Source: CAYWFU01 sp964457585 (lineage in GTDB: Bacteria > JACRDZ01). From it: DNA of 6,993 nucleotides. The stretch is taken from assembly GCA_964457585.1 (NCBI GenBank), contig CAYWFU010000110.1, positions 1 through 6,993 of the forward strand. The letters are read 5' to 3'. The notes under the pieces were generated by a model. It searched no databases. It saw nothing but the letters and a program-made list of their open reading frames with translations, and had not been told where the DNA came from. This document shows, piece after piece, positions 1 through 5,263 of this stretch (its first letter is position 1; each line of letters begins with the position of its first letter). A program made the position numbers and the translations under genes.

Positions 1-12
1 TTTATCGAACAT

Positions 13-35
13 AAAAAAAGCTTGATAAATCAAGC
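13..35 (-). terminator. Possible intrinsic terminator, minus strand
   Basis: A perfect 6-bp stem (GCTTGA at 20-25, TCAAGC at 30-35) closes a TAAA loop. On the minus strand it is followed directly by seven T (A-run at 13-19), which is the layout of a Rho-independent terminator for leftward transcription. No minus-strand gene is visible immediately upstream (36-399), so it may be orphaned or belong to the repeat-rich spacer. The stem is short and AT-rich. Confidence 0.4.
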
Positions 36-67
36 AACTACAAATAATAAAAAACATTAAAAAGCCC

Positions 68-109
68 CTTAAGTTACTGCCATTGGCCTTCGGCAGCAAC
101 TTAAGTTAC
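68..109. repeat. Hairpin flanked by 10-bp direct repeats
   Basis: The arms 68-81 and 92-105 are complementary over 14 positions with one mismatch (A76 against C97), around a 10-base loop. Because CTTAAG is itself palindromic, the 10-mer CTTAAGTTAC also occurs as a direct repeat at 68-77 and 100-109. No T-run follows, so it does not look like a terminator. A small mobile palindromic element or a recombination site is possible but not shown. Confidence 0.6.
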
Positions 110-212
110 AAAGTGACAGACACAAAGGCACAAAGTAAAAACAGTTCCAAAGCTTAGATGCACGGAGTTTTTTGGTTTTCTTTTAAACTTTGTGCCTTTG
201 ATACTTTGTGCC
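108..212. repeat. Inverted array of ACAAAG units
   Basis: A perfect 14-bp inverted repeat pairs 123-136 (CAAAGGCACAAAGT) with 187-200. Each arm carries a second partial unit: ACAAAGTG at 108-115 on the left, and ACTTTGTGCC repeated at 187-196 and 203-212 on the right. The 50-base centre is not coding. Similar CACAAAGGCACAAAG runs are familiar to me from intergenic DNA of many unrelated bacteria, but that is memory and not a search. The rest of the spacer up to 399 holds only a weak AT hairpin (241-245/258-262) and a candidate lolA promoter. Confidence 0.6.
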
Positions 213-359
213 TAATTTGGTTTTCAATTTCCTATATTTCGAGTTAAAAATATTTTAAACTCACTGCTTGTTATAATATTATGTCATTTTTTTAGTATGT
301 ATTATTTTATAACATATAAGTGATATTTTATCAAATATTGCATTCAACTTAAATATCAT

Positions 360-388
360 TTGACATAAATAAAAAAATGTTGTAATTT
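360..388 (+). promoter_or_regulatory. Candidate lolA promoter
   Basis: TTGACA (360-365) is a perfect -35 hexamer. It is separated by 17 bases from TAATTT (383-388), a fair -10. Transcription would start near 395, only a few bases before the ATG at 400, so the mRNA would be almost leaderless. That fits the absence of a Shine-Dalgarno sequence in front of lolA. In DNA this AT-rich, -10-like matches are common, so the call is moderate. Confidence 0.35.
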
Positions 389-399
389 ATCTATAATTT

Positions 400-1107
400 A
401 TGAGAAAAATTAAATATTATTTAATAATATTTTTATTATCTTATTCAACTTTACACGCAGTAAATATCTCACCTGCATTGAAAATTCTTTTACAAATAGA
501 AAAAAAATTTTTAGAACTTAAAACGATTAAAGGTACTTTTATTAAAACTGTTACTAAAGATGGAGAAACAGTTAAAATCCATTGTAAATTTTTTTATAAG
601 AAACCTGATAAAATACGTTTTGATTATCTGGAACCAATTGTAAGAAATTTAAAATCCGACGGTAAAACTTTGTATTTTAGTGAAAATAAAAAACAAATTG
701 TAAAAAGTATTTCTTCACTTTCCATTCAAGAAAAAGCAAATTATGGATTAATTACAGGATTTGGACTTGATTATTTAGCTCCAATTAAGGTAGAGCTTTA
801 TGAATTTAAAATAAAAGAGGAAAAGGGTGAAAATTTAATTATTTCTGCTGTTTCTCAAAAATCTAATCTGCCAAGTATGGAATTTTATGTAAATAAGCAA
901 AAAAAATTTATAACAAACATCAAATATTTTGATAATAAAAATTCATTGTTAGCGGAAATAAAATTTTTTGATTTTAAGGAGATTTCTAAAGATAATTGGT
1001 TTGCAATGAAAACTGCTTTTAATAATTCTTTAATTAAAGAAGAAACAGAGTATAATAATATGAGATTTAATATTGAATTAGATGATAAATTATTTTTAGA
1101 AAAATAA
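400..1107 (+). CDS. lolA: LolA-like outer-membrane lipoprotein carrier
   Basis: This is a 235-residue exported protein. Residues 1-20 form a signal peptide (MRKIK, then a hydrophobic run ending in LHA). The mature part carries the LolA pattern: an N-terminal helix with FLELKTIKGTFIKT, then FFYKKPDKIRFDYLEP and SDGKTLYFSENKKQI (roughly residues 63-99), in which the chain builds the half-barrel that shields lipoprotein acyl groups. LolA proteins take lipoproteins from the LolCDE exporter across the periplasm to the outer membrane. It is slightly longer than E. coli LolA (about 203 residues with its signal). The ATG at 400 is the only start that keeps the signal peptide. No Shine-Dalgarno sequence precedes it. 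The next gene starts 17 bases after its stop, so the two are probably co-transcribed. Family membership is well supported; whether it carries lipoproteins or acts in a related lipid role (as some LolA-like proteins do) cannot be seen. Confidence 0.8.
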   Translation: MRKIKYYLIIFLLSYSTLHAVNISPALKILLQIEKKFLELKTIKGTFIKTVTKDGETVKIHCKFFYKKPDKIRFDYLEPIVRNLKSDGKTLYFSENKKQIVKSISSLSIQEKANYGLITGFGLDYLAPIKVELYEFKIKEEKGENLIISAVSQKSNLPSMEFYVNKQKKFITNIKYFDNKNSLLAEIKFFDFKEISKDNWFAMKTAFNNSLIKEETEYNNMRFNIELDDKLFLEK

Positions 1108-1124
1108 AAAAAGGGGGTGACTGT

Positions 1125-1397
1125 ATGAGAAAAATTATTTCTGTTGTAATTATTGCAATTATTTTGTCAGTTAGTTTAATAACAACAAGTTTTGCTGCAG
1201 ATAAAGGGGGATTTCTTCCTGCTATTGCAACTTGTTGTTTAGGCTCAAGAGTTGGATTAGAGATGAACGAAGGAAGAAAAATTCGTTTAATGGAATGGCT
1301 GCAATTAGTAATTTCTCCAATCCCTCAAATATGGATGGCAATTGAAGCTTATGATGGAAAGACAATGTCAGAAATCGCTGCCAGTGAAGGATTATAA
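1125..1397 (+). CDS. Small secreted/membrane protein, paralogue 1, unknown family
   Basis: The product has 90 residues and I do not recognise the family. Residues 1-24 are a clear signal peptide ending SFA, with likely cleavage before ADKGG or DKGG. The mature part holds a CC pair followed by LGSRVGLEMNEGRKIR, then EWLQLVISPIPQIWMAI, a hydrophobic stretch that may lie in the membrane, and a C-terminal GKTMSEIAASEGL tail. The start is fixed by a strong Shine-Dalgarno sequence (GGGGGTGA at 1113-1120, four bases before the ATG). It lies 17 bases downstream of lolA and 48 bases upstream of its own paralogue, which suggests one transcription unit and a tandem duplication. Function is unknown. A small envelope component or a secreted peptide-like product are both possible; nothing in the sequence decides between them. 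Confidence 0.8.
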   Translation: MRKIISVVIIAIILSVSLITTSFAADKGGFLPAIATCCLGSRVGLEMNEGRKIRLMEWLQLVISPIPQIWMAIEAYDGKTMSEIAASEGL

Positions 1398-1445
1398 AAA
1401 AAGTAAATTAGATAAAATAAGGATTTAGAAGAAAGAGGTGAAAAT

Positions 1446-1724
1446 ATGAAGAAAGTAATACGTATAATACTTATTTCGCTTATCTTATCAACTTGTTTGG
1501 CGATTACTAGCTTTGCAGGCGACAAAGGTGGAATTGGCCCTTGTTGCGCCAGTTTATGTTTAGGACCTAGAGTAGGATTGGAAATGAATGAAGGTAAGAA
1601 AATTCGTACTCTTGAATGGCTACATTTAGTTCCTGTTGTTGGATATATAGCAATAATATTTGAAACATATGAAGCATATACAGGTAAAACTATGTCTGAA
1701 GTAGCATCAGCGGAAAGTTTATAA
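1446..1724 (+). CDS. Small secreted/membrane protein, paralogue 2, unknown family
   Basis: This 92-residue product is the tandem paralogue of the gene before it. By hand alignment about 40 of some 66 mature positions are identical. Shared blocks are DKGG, CLG-RVGLEMNEG-KIR, EWL-LV, EAY-GKTMSE and the terminal E-L. Residues 1-24 form a signal peptide (ends SFAG). This copy has three cysteines in CCASLCLG against two in the first copy, and a longer hydrophobic segment, LVPVVGYIAIIF. An AGAGGTGA Shine-Dalgarno sequence (1434-1441) sets the start. The conservation pattern (constant ends, variable middle) is typical of a real, selected family. A hairpin and T-run follow 15 bases after the stop, so this is probably the last gene of the lolA unit. 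I do not know the function. Confidence 0.8.
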   Translation: MKKVIRIILISLILSTCLAITSFAGDKGGIGPCCASLCLGPRVGLEMNEGKKIRTLEWLHLVPVVGYIAIIFETYEAYTGKTMSEVASAESL

Positions 1725-1738
1725 TAGTTTATAAATAT

Positions 1739-1789
1739 GGGGCATGAAAGGTAATATTTTGCCTGCTTGCCCCTAATTTTTAGGCAAAA
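1739..1789 (+). terminator. Terminator-like hairpin with competing alternative hairpin
   Basis: GGGGCA (1739-1744) pairs with TGCCCC (1768-1773), and a short inner AGG/CCT stem helps close the long loop. Five T follow at 1777-1781, so it can act as an intrinsic terminator for the lolA unit. A second perfect 8-bp stem, TTTTGCCT (1757-1764) with AGGCAAAA (1782-1789), uses part of the first hairpin and the T-run, so the two folds exclude each other. Confidence 0.5.
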
Positions 1790-1812
1790 AATATCATCAT
1801 TTTTAAAATATA

Positions 1813-1841
1813 TTGACCATTATAATTCATAAAGTTGTAAT
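1813..1841 (+). promoter_or_regulatory. Candidate promoter of the mntA-hepT remnant
   Basis: TTGACC (1813-1818), 17 bases, then TGTAAT (1836-1841) is a plausible sigma-70 type promoter. It would place the transcript start near 1848, about 55 bases before the ATG at 1904. It lies just beyond the terminator-like hairpins, which supports an independent transcription unit. Evidence is by motif only. Confidence 0.35.
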
Positions 1842-1903
1842 AAAACAAAATTCCTAATAATAAGGATACGGTCAAGAATGGTTTGAACAGGTGCGAAAAA
1901 TAA

Positions 1904-2313
1904 ATGAAAAATATTGTAGAAATTTTAAAAAAATATTTTGAAGAAAAAAAAGAAGTAAAAGCAGTTTATTTATATGGCTCAAGTGCTTGCGGTAAGAATA
2001 CTATTAAAAGTGATATTGATATTGCTTTGTTAACTGAACCTTATAAAACAGGATGAAAAGCTTTAAAGATAAGATTCTATTTCAAACGGAATTAACAAAA
2101 TTAATAGGCAATGAAGTTGATATTGTTTTTCTTCAAGAGGTTGGAGGGATTATCTCTTTTCAGATATTTAAAAGAGGACAGGTGATATTTGAAAGAGATA
2201 ATAATTTTCATCGTTTTTTCAGAGCTACTAAAATCATTCAATGTCTGGATTTTAAATTTTTCGAAGGAATGATGCAAAAAGGGATGATTGAAGCAATGAA
2301 AAGAGGAGAATAA
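1904..2313 (+). pseudogene. mntA: MntA-type nucleotidyltransferase (antitoxin), frameshifted
   Basis: The gene reads in two pieces. Frame one (1904-2056) gives 50 residues with the minimal nucleotidyltransferase signature YLYGSSACGKNTIKSDIDIALL, in which GS and the DID carboxylates form the active site. It ends at a TGA at 2054-2056. A second frame (from ATG 2053, overlapping as ATGA) continues the same domain: KLIGNEVDIVFLQEV carries the third-carboxylate strand and IFKRGQVIFERD the usual C-terminal part. Together they make about 136 residues, the normal size of MntA antitoxins. Adding one A to the AAAA run at 2045-2048 would join the frames (YKNRMKSF). In complete systems this protein AMPylates and silences the HEPN toxin encoded next to it. 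An AGGTG sequence at 1889-1893 may be the ribosome binding site. A sequencing error, or two coupled half-proteins, are alternatives to true decay. The broken partner gene favours decay. Confidence 0.75.
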
Positions 2314-2512
2314 ATGGTACAGAGATCAGTAATTTTAAAAAAAATTTCTCAGGTCAGACACAACCTTTTAAGATTAAAAGAAAAAAGAGATACCTCATTA
2401 AAAATCTTTAAAGAGGATATTGATAGGCAAGAAAGATAATATTTTAAATACAAATATTAAAGATATTGATGAATATCTTTTAGCAGTGGTAAATTATTTT
2501 AAATTTGAATGA
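2314..2512 (+). pseudogene. hepT: HepT-like HEPN toxin remnant, internally deleted
   Basis: The ATG at 2314 directly follows the stop of the nucleotidyltransferase and is served by AGAGGAG (2302-2308), the usual layout of MntA-HepT pairs. The first 41 codons (MVQRSVILKKISQVRHNLLRL..., ending FKEDIDRQER, stop 2437-2439) match the start of HepT/DUF86 proteins, where ILxKLsqi and FxxDxDxQ are typical. In another frame, ending at the TGA 2510-2512, the segment NIKDIDEYLLAVVNYFKFE looks like the usual HepT C-terminus. The family is about 140 residues. Here some 70 central residues are missing, including where the R-X4-6-H RNase motif normally sits, so no active toxin can be made. The last 19 bases overlap the 3' end of the convergent TPR gene. 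Family assignment rests on pattern recognition of short segments. Confidence 0.6.
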
Positions 2513-3339
2513 AAAAAGTCAGAATATTTATTTTTTATATTCTCCAAAAATTTTTCCTTTTTTCTTTTGTTATATTTATATGCATTACCCGCAGCATTAT
2601 AAATATTCCCGGTGTACCAGCCTAATTCAAAAAAAGTTATTATCCCGCCGGCAACTTCCTGATTATTTTTAAATGATTCAACCGCGCCCCAGATGAAAAT
2701 TCCATTGAGTAAACAAGATAGCATACCATCGTTATATCTTTCAGTATAAATTTGTCCTGCTCCGGGAAGAATACCGGAAAGTGTGCCTGCTAAAACAGGG
2801 GATTTTTCGGGTAATTTCTGAAAATCTGCAGGAATATTTAGCAATTCAGAATTATTGGTTTTTTTGAAATTTTCAACAGCTAAATTGATATTATTATCAT
2901 ATAATGAATAAACCCCGGACATAAAATATACTGTATTTATATTCTTATCCATAGGGTTATCCTCAATAAAATTATTTAATTCATTTATTGCCAGATTATA
3001 TTCCTTTTGTTGAAAATAACAATCAGCTAATTTTATAAAAGAAAGCTTCCCTTCTTCCTTATCAGGGTAATCATTTGCAATTGCCTGAAATGTTTTTAAA
3101 GCCTGTTCCCATTTTTCTCCATTGAAGTAGCACAATCCTATTTTGAATTTTGATTGAATTGTTTTATTCTCATTCGGGTAGTAGAATATTAATCTTTCAT
3201 ATTCAGTTATTGCACGATAATATTCTTTTTGCTCAAAAAGATGTTCTGCAAATTCAAACATTTTATCAACATTTGGATTTTCTTCCGCATAAATTGTAAT
3301 AGTTAAAAAAATAATAATCAGAATTAATATTTTTTTCAT
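2494..3339 (-). CDS. Exported TPR protein with TM2/DUF5683-like membrane tail
   Basis: This 281-residue protein starts with a signal peptide (residues 1-18, ending IYA). Residues about 22-165 are helical repeats of TPR type, for example FAEHLFEQKEYYRAITEYERLI, KIGLCYFNGEKWEQALKTFQ and KLADCYFQQKEYNLAINELN. The C-terminal part (about 172-255) has SPVLAGTLSGILPGAGQIYTERYNDG followed by hydrophobic stretches and LGWYTGNIYNAAGNAYKYN. That is the pattern of TM2/DUF5683-like integral segments found in several exported proteins. It is probably an envelope protein with a periplasmic interaction scaffold and membrane anchors. The start is set by AAGGAAA (3345-3351), and its ATG shares one base with the stop of yidD (TAATG), so translation is coupled. 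It is the last gene of the minus-strand operon; no clear terminator follows, and its 3' end runs into the hepT remnant. Partner proteins are unknown. Confidence 0.75.
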   Translation of the reverse strand: MKKILILIIIFLTITIYAEENPNVDKMFEFAEHLFEQKEYYRAITEYERLIFYYPNENKTIQSKFKIGLCYFNGEKWEQALKTFQAIANDYPDKEEGKLSFIKLADCYFQQKEYNLAINELNNFIEDNPMDKNINTVYFMSGVYSLYDNNINLAVENFKKTNNSELLNIPADFQKLPEKSPVLAGTLSGILPGAGQIYTERYNDGMLSCLLNGIFIWGAVESFKNNQEVAGGIITFFELGWYTGNIYNAAGNAYKYNKRKKEKFLENIKNKYSDFFHSNLK

Positions 3340-3857
3340 TATTTTTCCTTTTGATACTGAGTATAAAACCAGAAATCATTATTAGAAACGGGATCATAAA
3401 AACGTTTATTGCCAAAAATTTCAATTTCTGATACAAATTTTTTTTCATCTCCTTCGTGAATCAATCGATCAGCGGTTAAAATAAATCCCAATAATGGACC
3501 ATGCTTTTTATTAGCTTCAATGCTATATTGTGAACAGGTAGGATACATTGGACAGCGGCCGCCATCAAGCGGTGAAATATTTTTTTGATAAAATTTGATG
3601 ATTTTATAGAAGATTTGTTTCATAAAGGAATTATCATTTTCCAGATTATCAATTAGATTTTTTTTTTCAACTTTACTAATATCCCATGGTTCATTTAAAT
3701 CTTGCGCAAAAGTATAATTTATCTGGAAGTGCCAATGAATTGGCACAAAATTAAATAATAAATAATTCCTATCAGAGACAGAAGATATCTCACCGCTTGC
3801 TGCGAGGTTCTTCATTATTAAAAGAAATAAAATTATTATAGGGAATTTATTTTTCAT
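3339..3857 (-). CDS. yidD: YidD-like protein with repeat-derived insert in its signal peptide
   Basis: With the start at 3857 the product has 172 residues. Residues about 85-137 are a YidD domain: FYQKNISPLDGGRCPMYPTCSQYSIEANKKHG, including the invariant CPMYPTCSQYS, followed by TADRLIHEG. YidD proteins assist YidC/Sec insertion of membrane proteins at the inner membrane face, but this lineage carries a signal peptide, so its site and role may differ. Classical YidD has about 70-85 residues. The excess here comes from the leader, an acidic linker and a C-terminal extension (FVSEIEIF...FWFYTQYQ). Residues 15-46 are encoded by a copy of a dispersed palindromic repeat; without them the leader reads MKNKFPIIILFLLI + NYTFA|QD, a normal signal peptide. 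The ATG at 3884 would add nine charged residues (MVFIRKLRR) ahead of the signal and is less likely. The chosen ATG overlaps the upstream TPR gene by 11 bases, with AAGGA 11 bases before it. Confidence 0.8.
   Translation of the reverse strand: MKNKFPIIILFLLIMKNLAASGEISSVSDRNYLLFNFVPIHWHFQINYTFAQDLNEPWDISKVEKKNLIDNLENDNSFMKQIFYKIIKFYQKNISPLDGGRCPMYPTCSQYSIEANKKHGPLLGFILTADRLIHEGDEKKFVSEIEIFGNKRFYDPVSNNDFWFYTQYQKEK
3719..3818 (-). repeat. Dispersed palindromic repeat, copy A, inside yidD
   Basis: This copy matches 5064-5162 over its whole length. The first 69 bases (3719-3787) are nearly identical, with two substitutions and two one-base gaps by hand alignment. The middle (3788-3805) has diverged, and the last 13 bases (GGTTCTTCATTAT) are again the same. 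It contains the perfect palindromic stem GTGCCAATGAATTGGCAC (3729-3746). It lies wholly inside yidD and is read through without a stop. The best estimate of the inserted unit is 96 bases (3720-3815, 32 codons), a multiple of three. Confidence 0.8.
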
Positions 3858-4416
3858 CCTTCTCAATTTCCTTATAAACACCAAGTAAAATTTCGTTATC
3901 AGGGTCTTCCTTTAAACGTTCAGCAATTTCTTTTTTTGCCTTATTTTTATTATCTCTTTCTTTAACATATTTTGCGTCTTTTCTCTTAACTTTTAAATAT
4001 GTCTTAACAGCCAGCCAGTATTTTTTTTGACGGAAATAGGTTACTGCTAAATTATATAATGGTTTTATAGAATCGGGTGATAATTTTATAGCCATCAAAA
4101 AATTTTTTTCAGCTTCATCGTAATTTTTACGCAATAAATAGAATGCGCCTAAATTATTATAAGGTGTTGATAAAGCAGAATTTAATTTAATAGATTTTTG
4201 ATATAAAATAAATGCTTCATCTATTTTACCAAGTCTGTAAAAATTAAATCCCATACGATTAAGAATAATTGCATTATCAGGATTCTTTAACAGCAGCAGA
4301 TTATCTGCATCAATTTCTTTTTGAATTTCTAAAAGGTTATCATTCCCTTCTGAATATATTAATAAAGAGCTATAAAAAATTAATAATAAAAATAAAAGAA
4401 ATATTTTTTTCCCCAT
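3847..4416 (-). CDS. Exported small TPR protein
   Basis: The 189-residue product has a signal peptide (residues 1-22, a strongly hydrophobic run ending IYS). It then has three tetratricopeptide repeats at about 47-80, 81-114 and 115-148. The canonical small-large pattern is seen in NRMGFNFYRLGKIDEAFILYQKSIKLNS, YNNLGAFYLLRKNYDEAEKNFLMAIKLSPD and YNLAVTYFRQKKYWLAVKTYLKV. The C-terminal 35 residues are highly charged (KERDNKNKAKKEIAERLKED) and probably helical. Such proteins act as protein-protein scaffolds, here in the periplasm or on a membrane. The start lies three bases after the lemA stop (TAG TAT ATG) and its end overlaps yidD by 11 bases, so it sits in a tightly coupled lemA-TPR-yidD-TPR run. 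No enzymatic motif is visible. Confidence 0.75.
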   Translation of the reverse strand: MGKKIFLLFLLLIFYSSLLIYSEGNDNLLEIQKEIDADNLLLLKNPDNAIILNRMGFNFYRLGKIDEAFILYQKSIKLNSALSTPYNNLGAFYLLRKNYDEAEKNFLMAIKLSPDSIKPLYNLAVTYFRQKKYWLAVKTYLKVKRKDAKYVKERDNKNKAKKEIAERLKEDPDNEILLGVYKEIEKDEK

Positions 4417-4419
4417 ATA

Positions 4420-4995
4420 CTAAAACTTTACTTCCGGAACATTCTTATCTTTTTCTTCGAGTTCATAATAAGCTTCTTCTTTAAGTCCTTTTATCCCGGC
4501 AAAAATATTTCCCGGAATTTTTCTTATATATACATTAAAGTCTTCCACGCTCTCATTAAACCTTCTTCTTTCATTAGCAATACGATTTTCTGTCCCGGCT
4601 AATTCATCCTGAAGACGGGTAAAATTAACATCAGCTTTTAGATTGGGATAATTTTCTACAACCATTAATAAACGGGAAAGAGCACCTTCAAATCCTCTTG
4701 CAGCTTCGATTTTATCTTTAATTGGTGTATCAGGATTAAAAGTACCGGATAGTCTGCTGCGAGCATCAGCAATGTCCTTAAACACTTTTTCTTCATGACT
4801 TGCATAACCTTTTACAGTATTAACCAGATTAGGAATTAAGTCGCTTCGTCTTTTTAATTGATTTTCAACCTGCGCCCAGGATGATTTAACTTTTTCATGC
4901 TTTGTCACAACTGTATTCATTCCACCAATAAGAAATGAAGCTATTCCCAAAAGAATCGCAAATACAACACCAAGAATAATCCATGTTTTGTTCAT
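4420..4995 (-). CDS. lemA: LemA family protein
   Basis: The product has 191 residues, a usual length for LemA. Residues 5-25 are a single N-terminal membrane segment (WIILGVVFAILLGIASFLIGG). The diagnostic LemA block follows: EKVKSSWAQVENQLKRRSDLIPNLVNTVKGYASHEEKVFKDIADARSRL (about 34-82), then a long helical part with RLQDELAGTENRIANERRRFNESVEDFNVYIRKIPGNIFA. LemA proteins are membrane-anchored helical bundles with the bulk outside the cytoplasm in the N-out topology. Their function is not settled. They are often encoded beside TPM-domain proteins, as here. A strong GGGGG Shine-Dalgarno sequence (5003-5007) lies seven bases before the ATG. The 268-base gap to the TPM gene upstream is unusually long for this operon and contains a repeat copy. 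Confidence 0.92.
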   Translation of the reverse strand: MNKTWIILGVVFAILLGIASFLIGGMNTVVTKHEKVKSSWAQVENQLKRRSDLIPNLVNTVKGYASHEEKVFKDIADARSRLSGTFNPDTPIKDKIEAARGFEGALSRLLMVVENYPNLKADVNFTRLQDELAGTENRIANERRRFNESVEDFNVYIRKIPGNIFAGIKGLKEEAYYELEEKDKNVPEVKF

Positions 4996-5048
4996 AATAA
5001 AACCCCCATTTAAAATTAAATATTAAATATAAAAAATCAAAATTAATG

Positions 5049-5162
5049 TGTCACTTCGTGACATTATCTGAAAGTGCCAATGAATTGGCACAATATAAAT
5101 AATAAATATTCCTATCAGAGACAGAAGATACACTATTGCTCTGCCACAGGGTTCTTCATTAT
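5049..5162 (-). repeat. Dispersed palindromic repeat, copy B, between TPM gene and lemA
   Basis: Positions 5064-5162 are the second copy of the element found in yidD, with the same stem GTGCCAATGAATTGGCAC (5074-5091). Directly next to it is a second hairpin, TGTCAC-TTC-GTGACA (5049-5063), which copy A lacks. ATAATG occurs at both ends of the shared unit (minus strand). The remaining gap, 5163-5228, has a small TGTC/GACA hairpin (5179-5191) and an ATTTTGA tandem repeat near 5205-5219 but no coding signal. GTGTC (5048-5052) and GACAC (5188-5192) could mark a larger 145-bp unit, though five bases may be chance. Confidence 0.75.
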
Positions 5163-5228
5163 GTTTTAAATCAATAAATGTCTGCAGGACACTACAATTT
5201 TGCATTTTGAATTTTGAATTTATCTCCA

Positions 5229-5250
5229 CAAAAACTCAGTCAACTTGAGT
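5229..5250 (-). terminator. Weak terminator-like hairpin after TPM gene
   Basis: On the minus strand ACTCA (5250-5246) pairs with TGAGT (5238-5234) around a 7-base loop, and a run of T follows. The stem has only five base pairs with two G-C. It lies 14 bases after the TPM stop and could reduce read-through into lemA, but its strength is doubtful. Confidence 0.3.
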
Positions 5251-5263
5251 AATATTTTATATA

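Noticed and set aside
108..212. CRISPR array
   Set aside because: The repeated ACAAAG units are short, inverted and unevenly spaced, with no regular spacers and no cas genes.
392..397. Perfect TATAAT just before the lolA ATG
   Set aside because: Transcription from it would start inside the gene, after the only usable start codon.
3266..3448. 60-codon minus-strand frame across the yidD/TPR junction
   Set aside because: Lies in a different frame across the coupled TAATG junction, where both real genes are well supported.
3858..3884. Upstream ATG at 3884 as the yidD start
   Set aside because: It would place nine residues with four positive charges ahead of a complete signal peptide and lengthen the overlap with the TPR gene to 38 bases. 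The ATG at 3857 gives a normal leader.
4269..4484. Plus-strand open frame over the TPR/lemA junction
   Set aside because: Antisense to two well-supported genes, with no start signal.
5023..5229. 68-codon minus-strand open frame in the TPM-lemA gap
   Set aside because: It is just the repeat copy and its flanks read through; no ribosome binding site and no protein-like composition outside the repeat.
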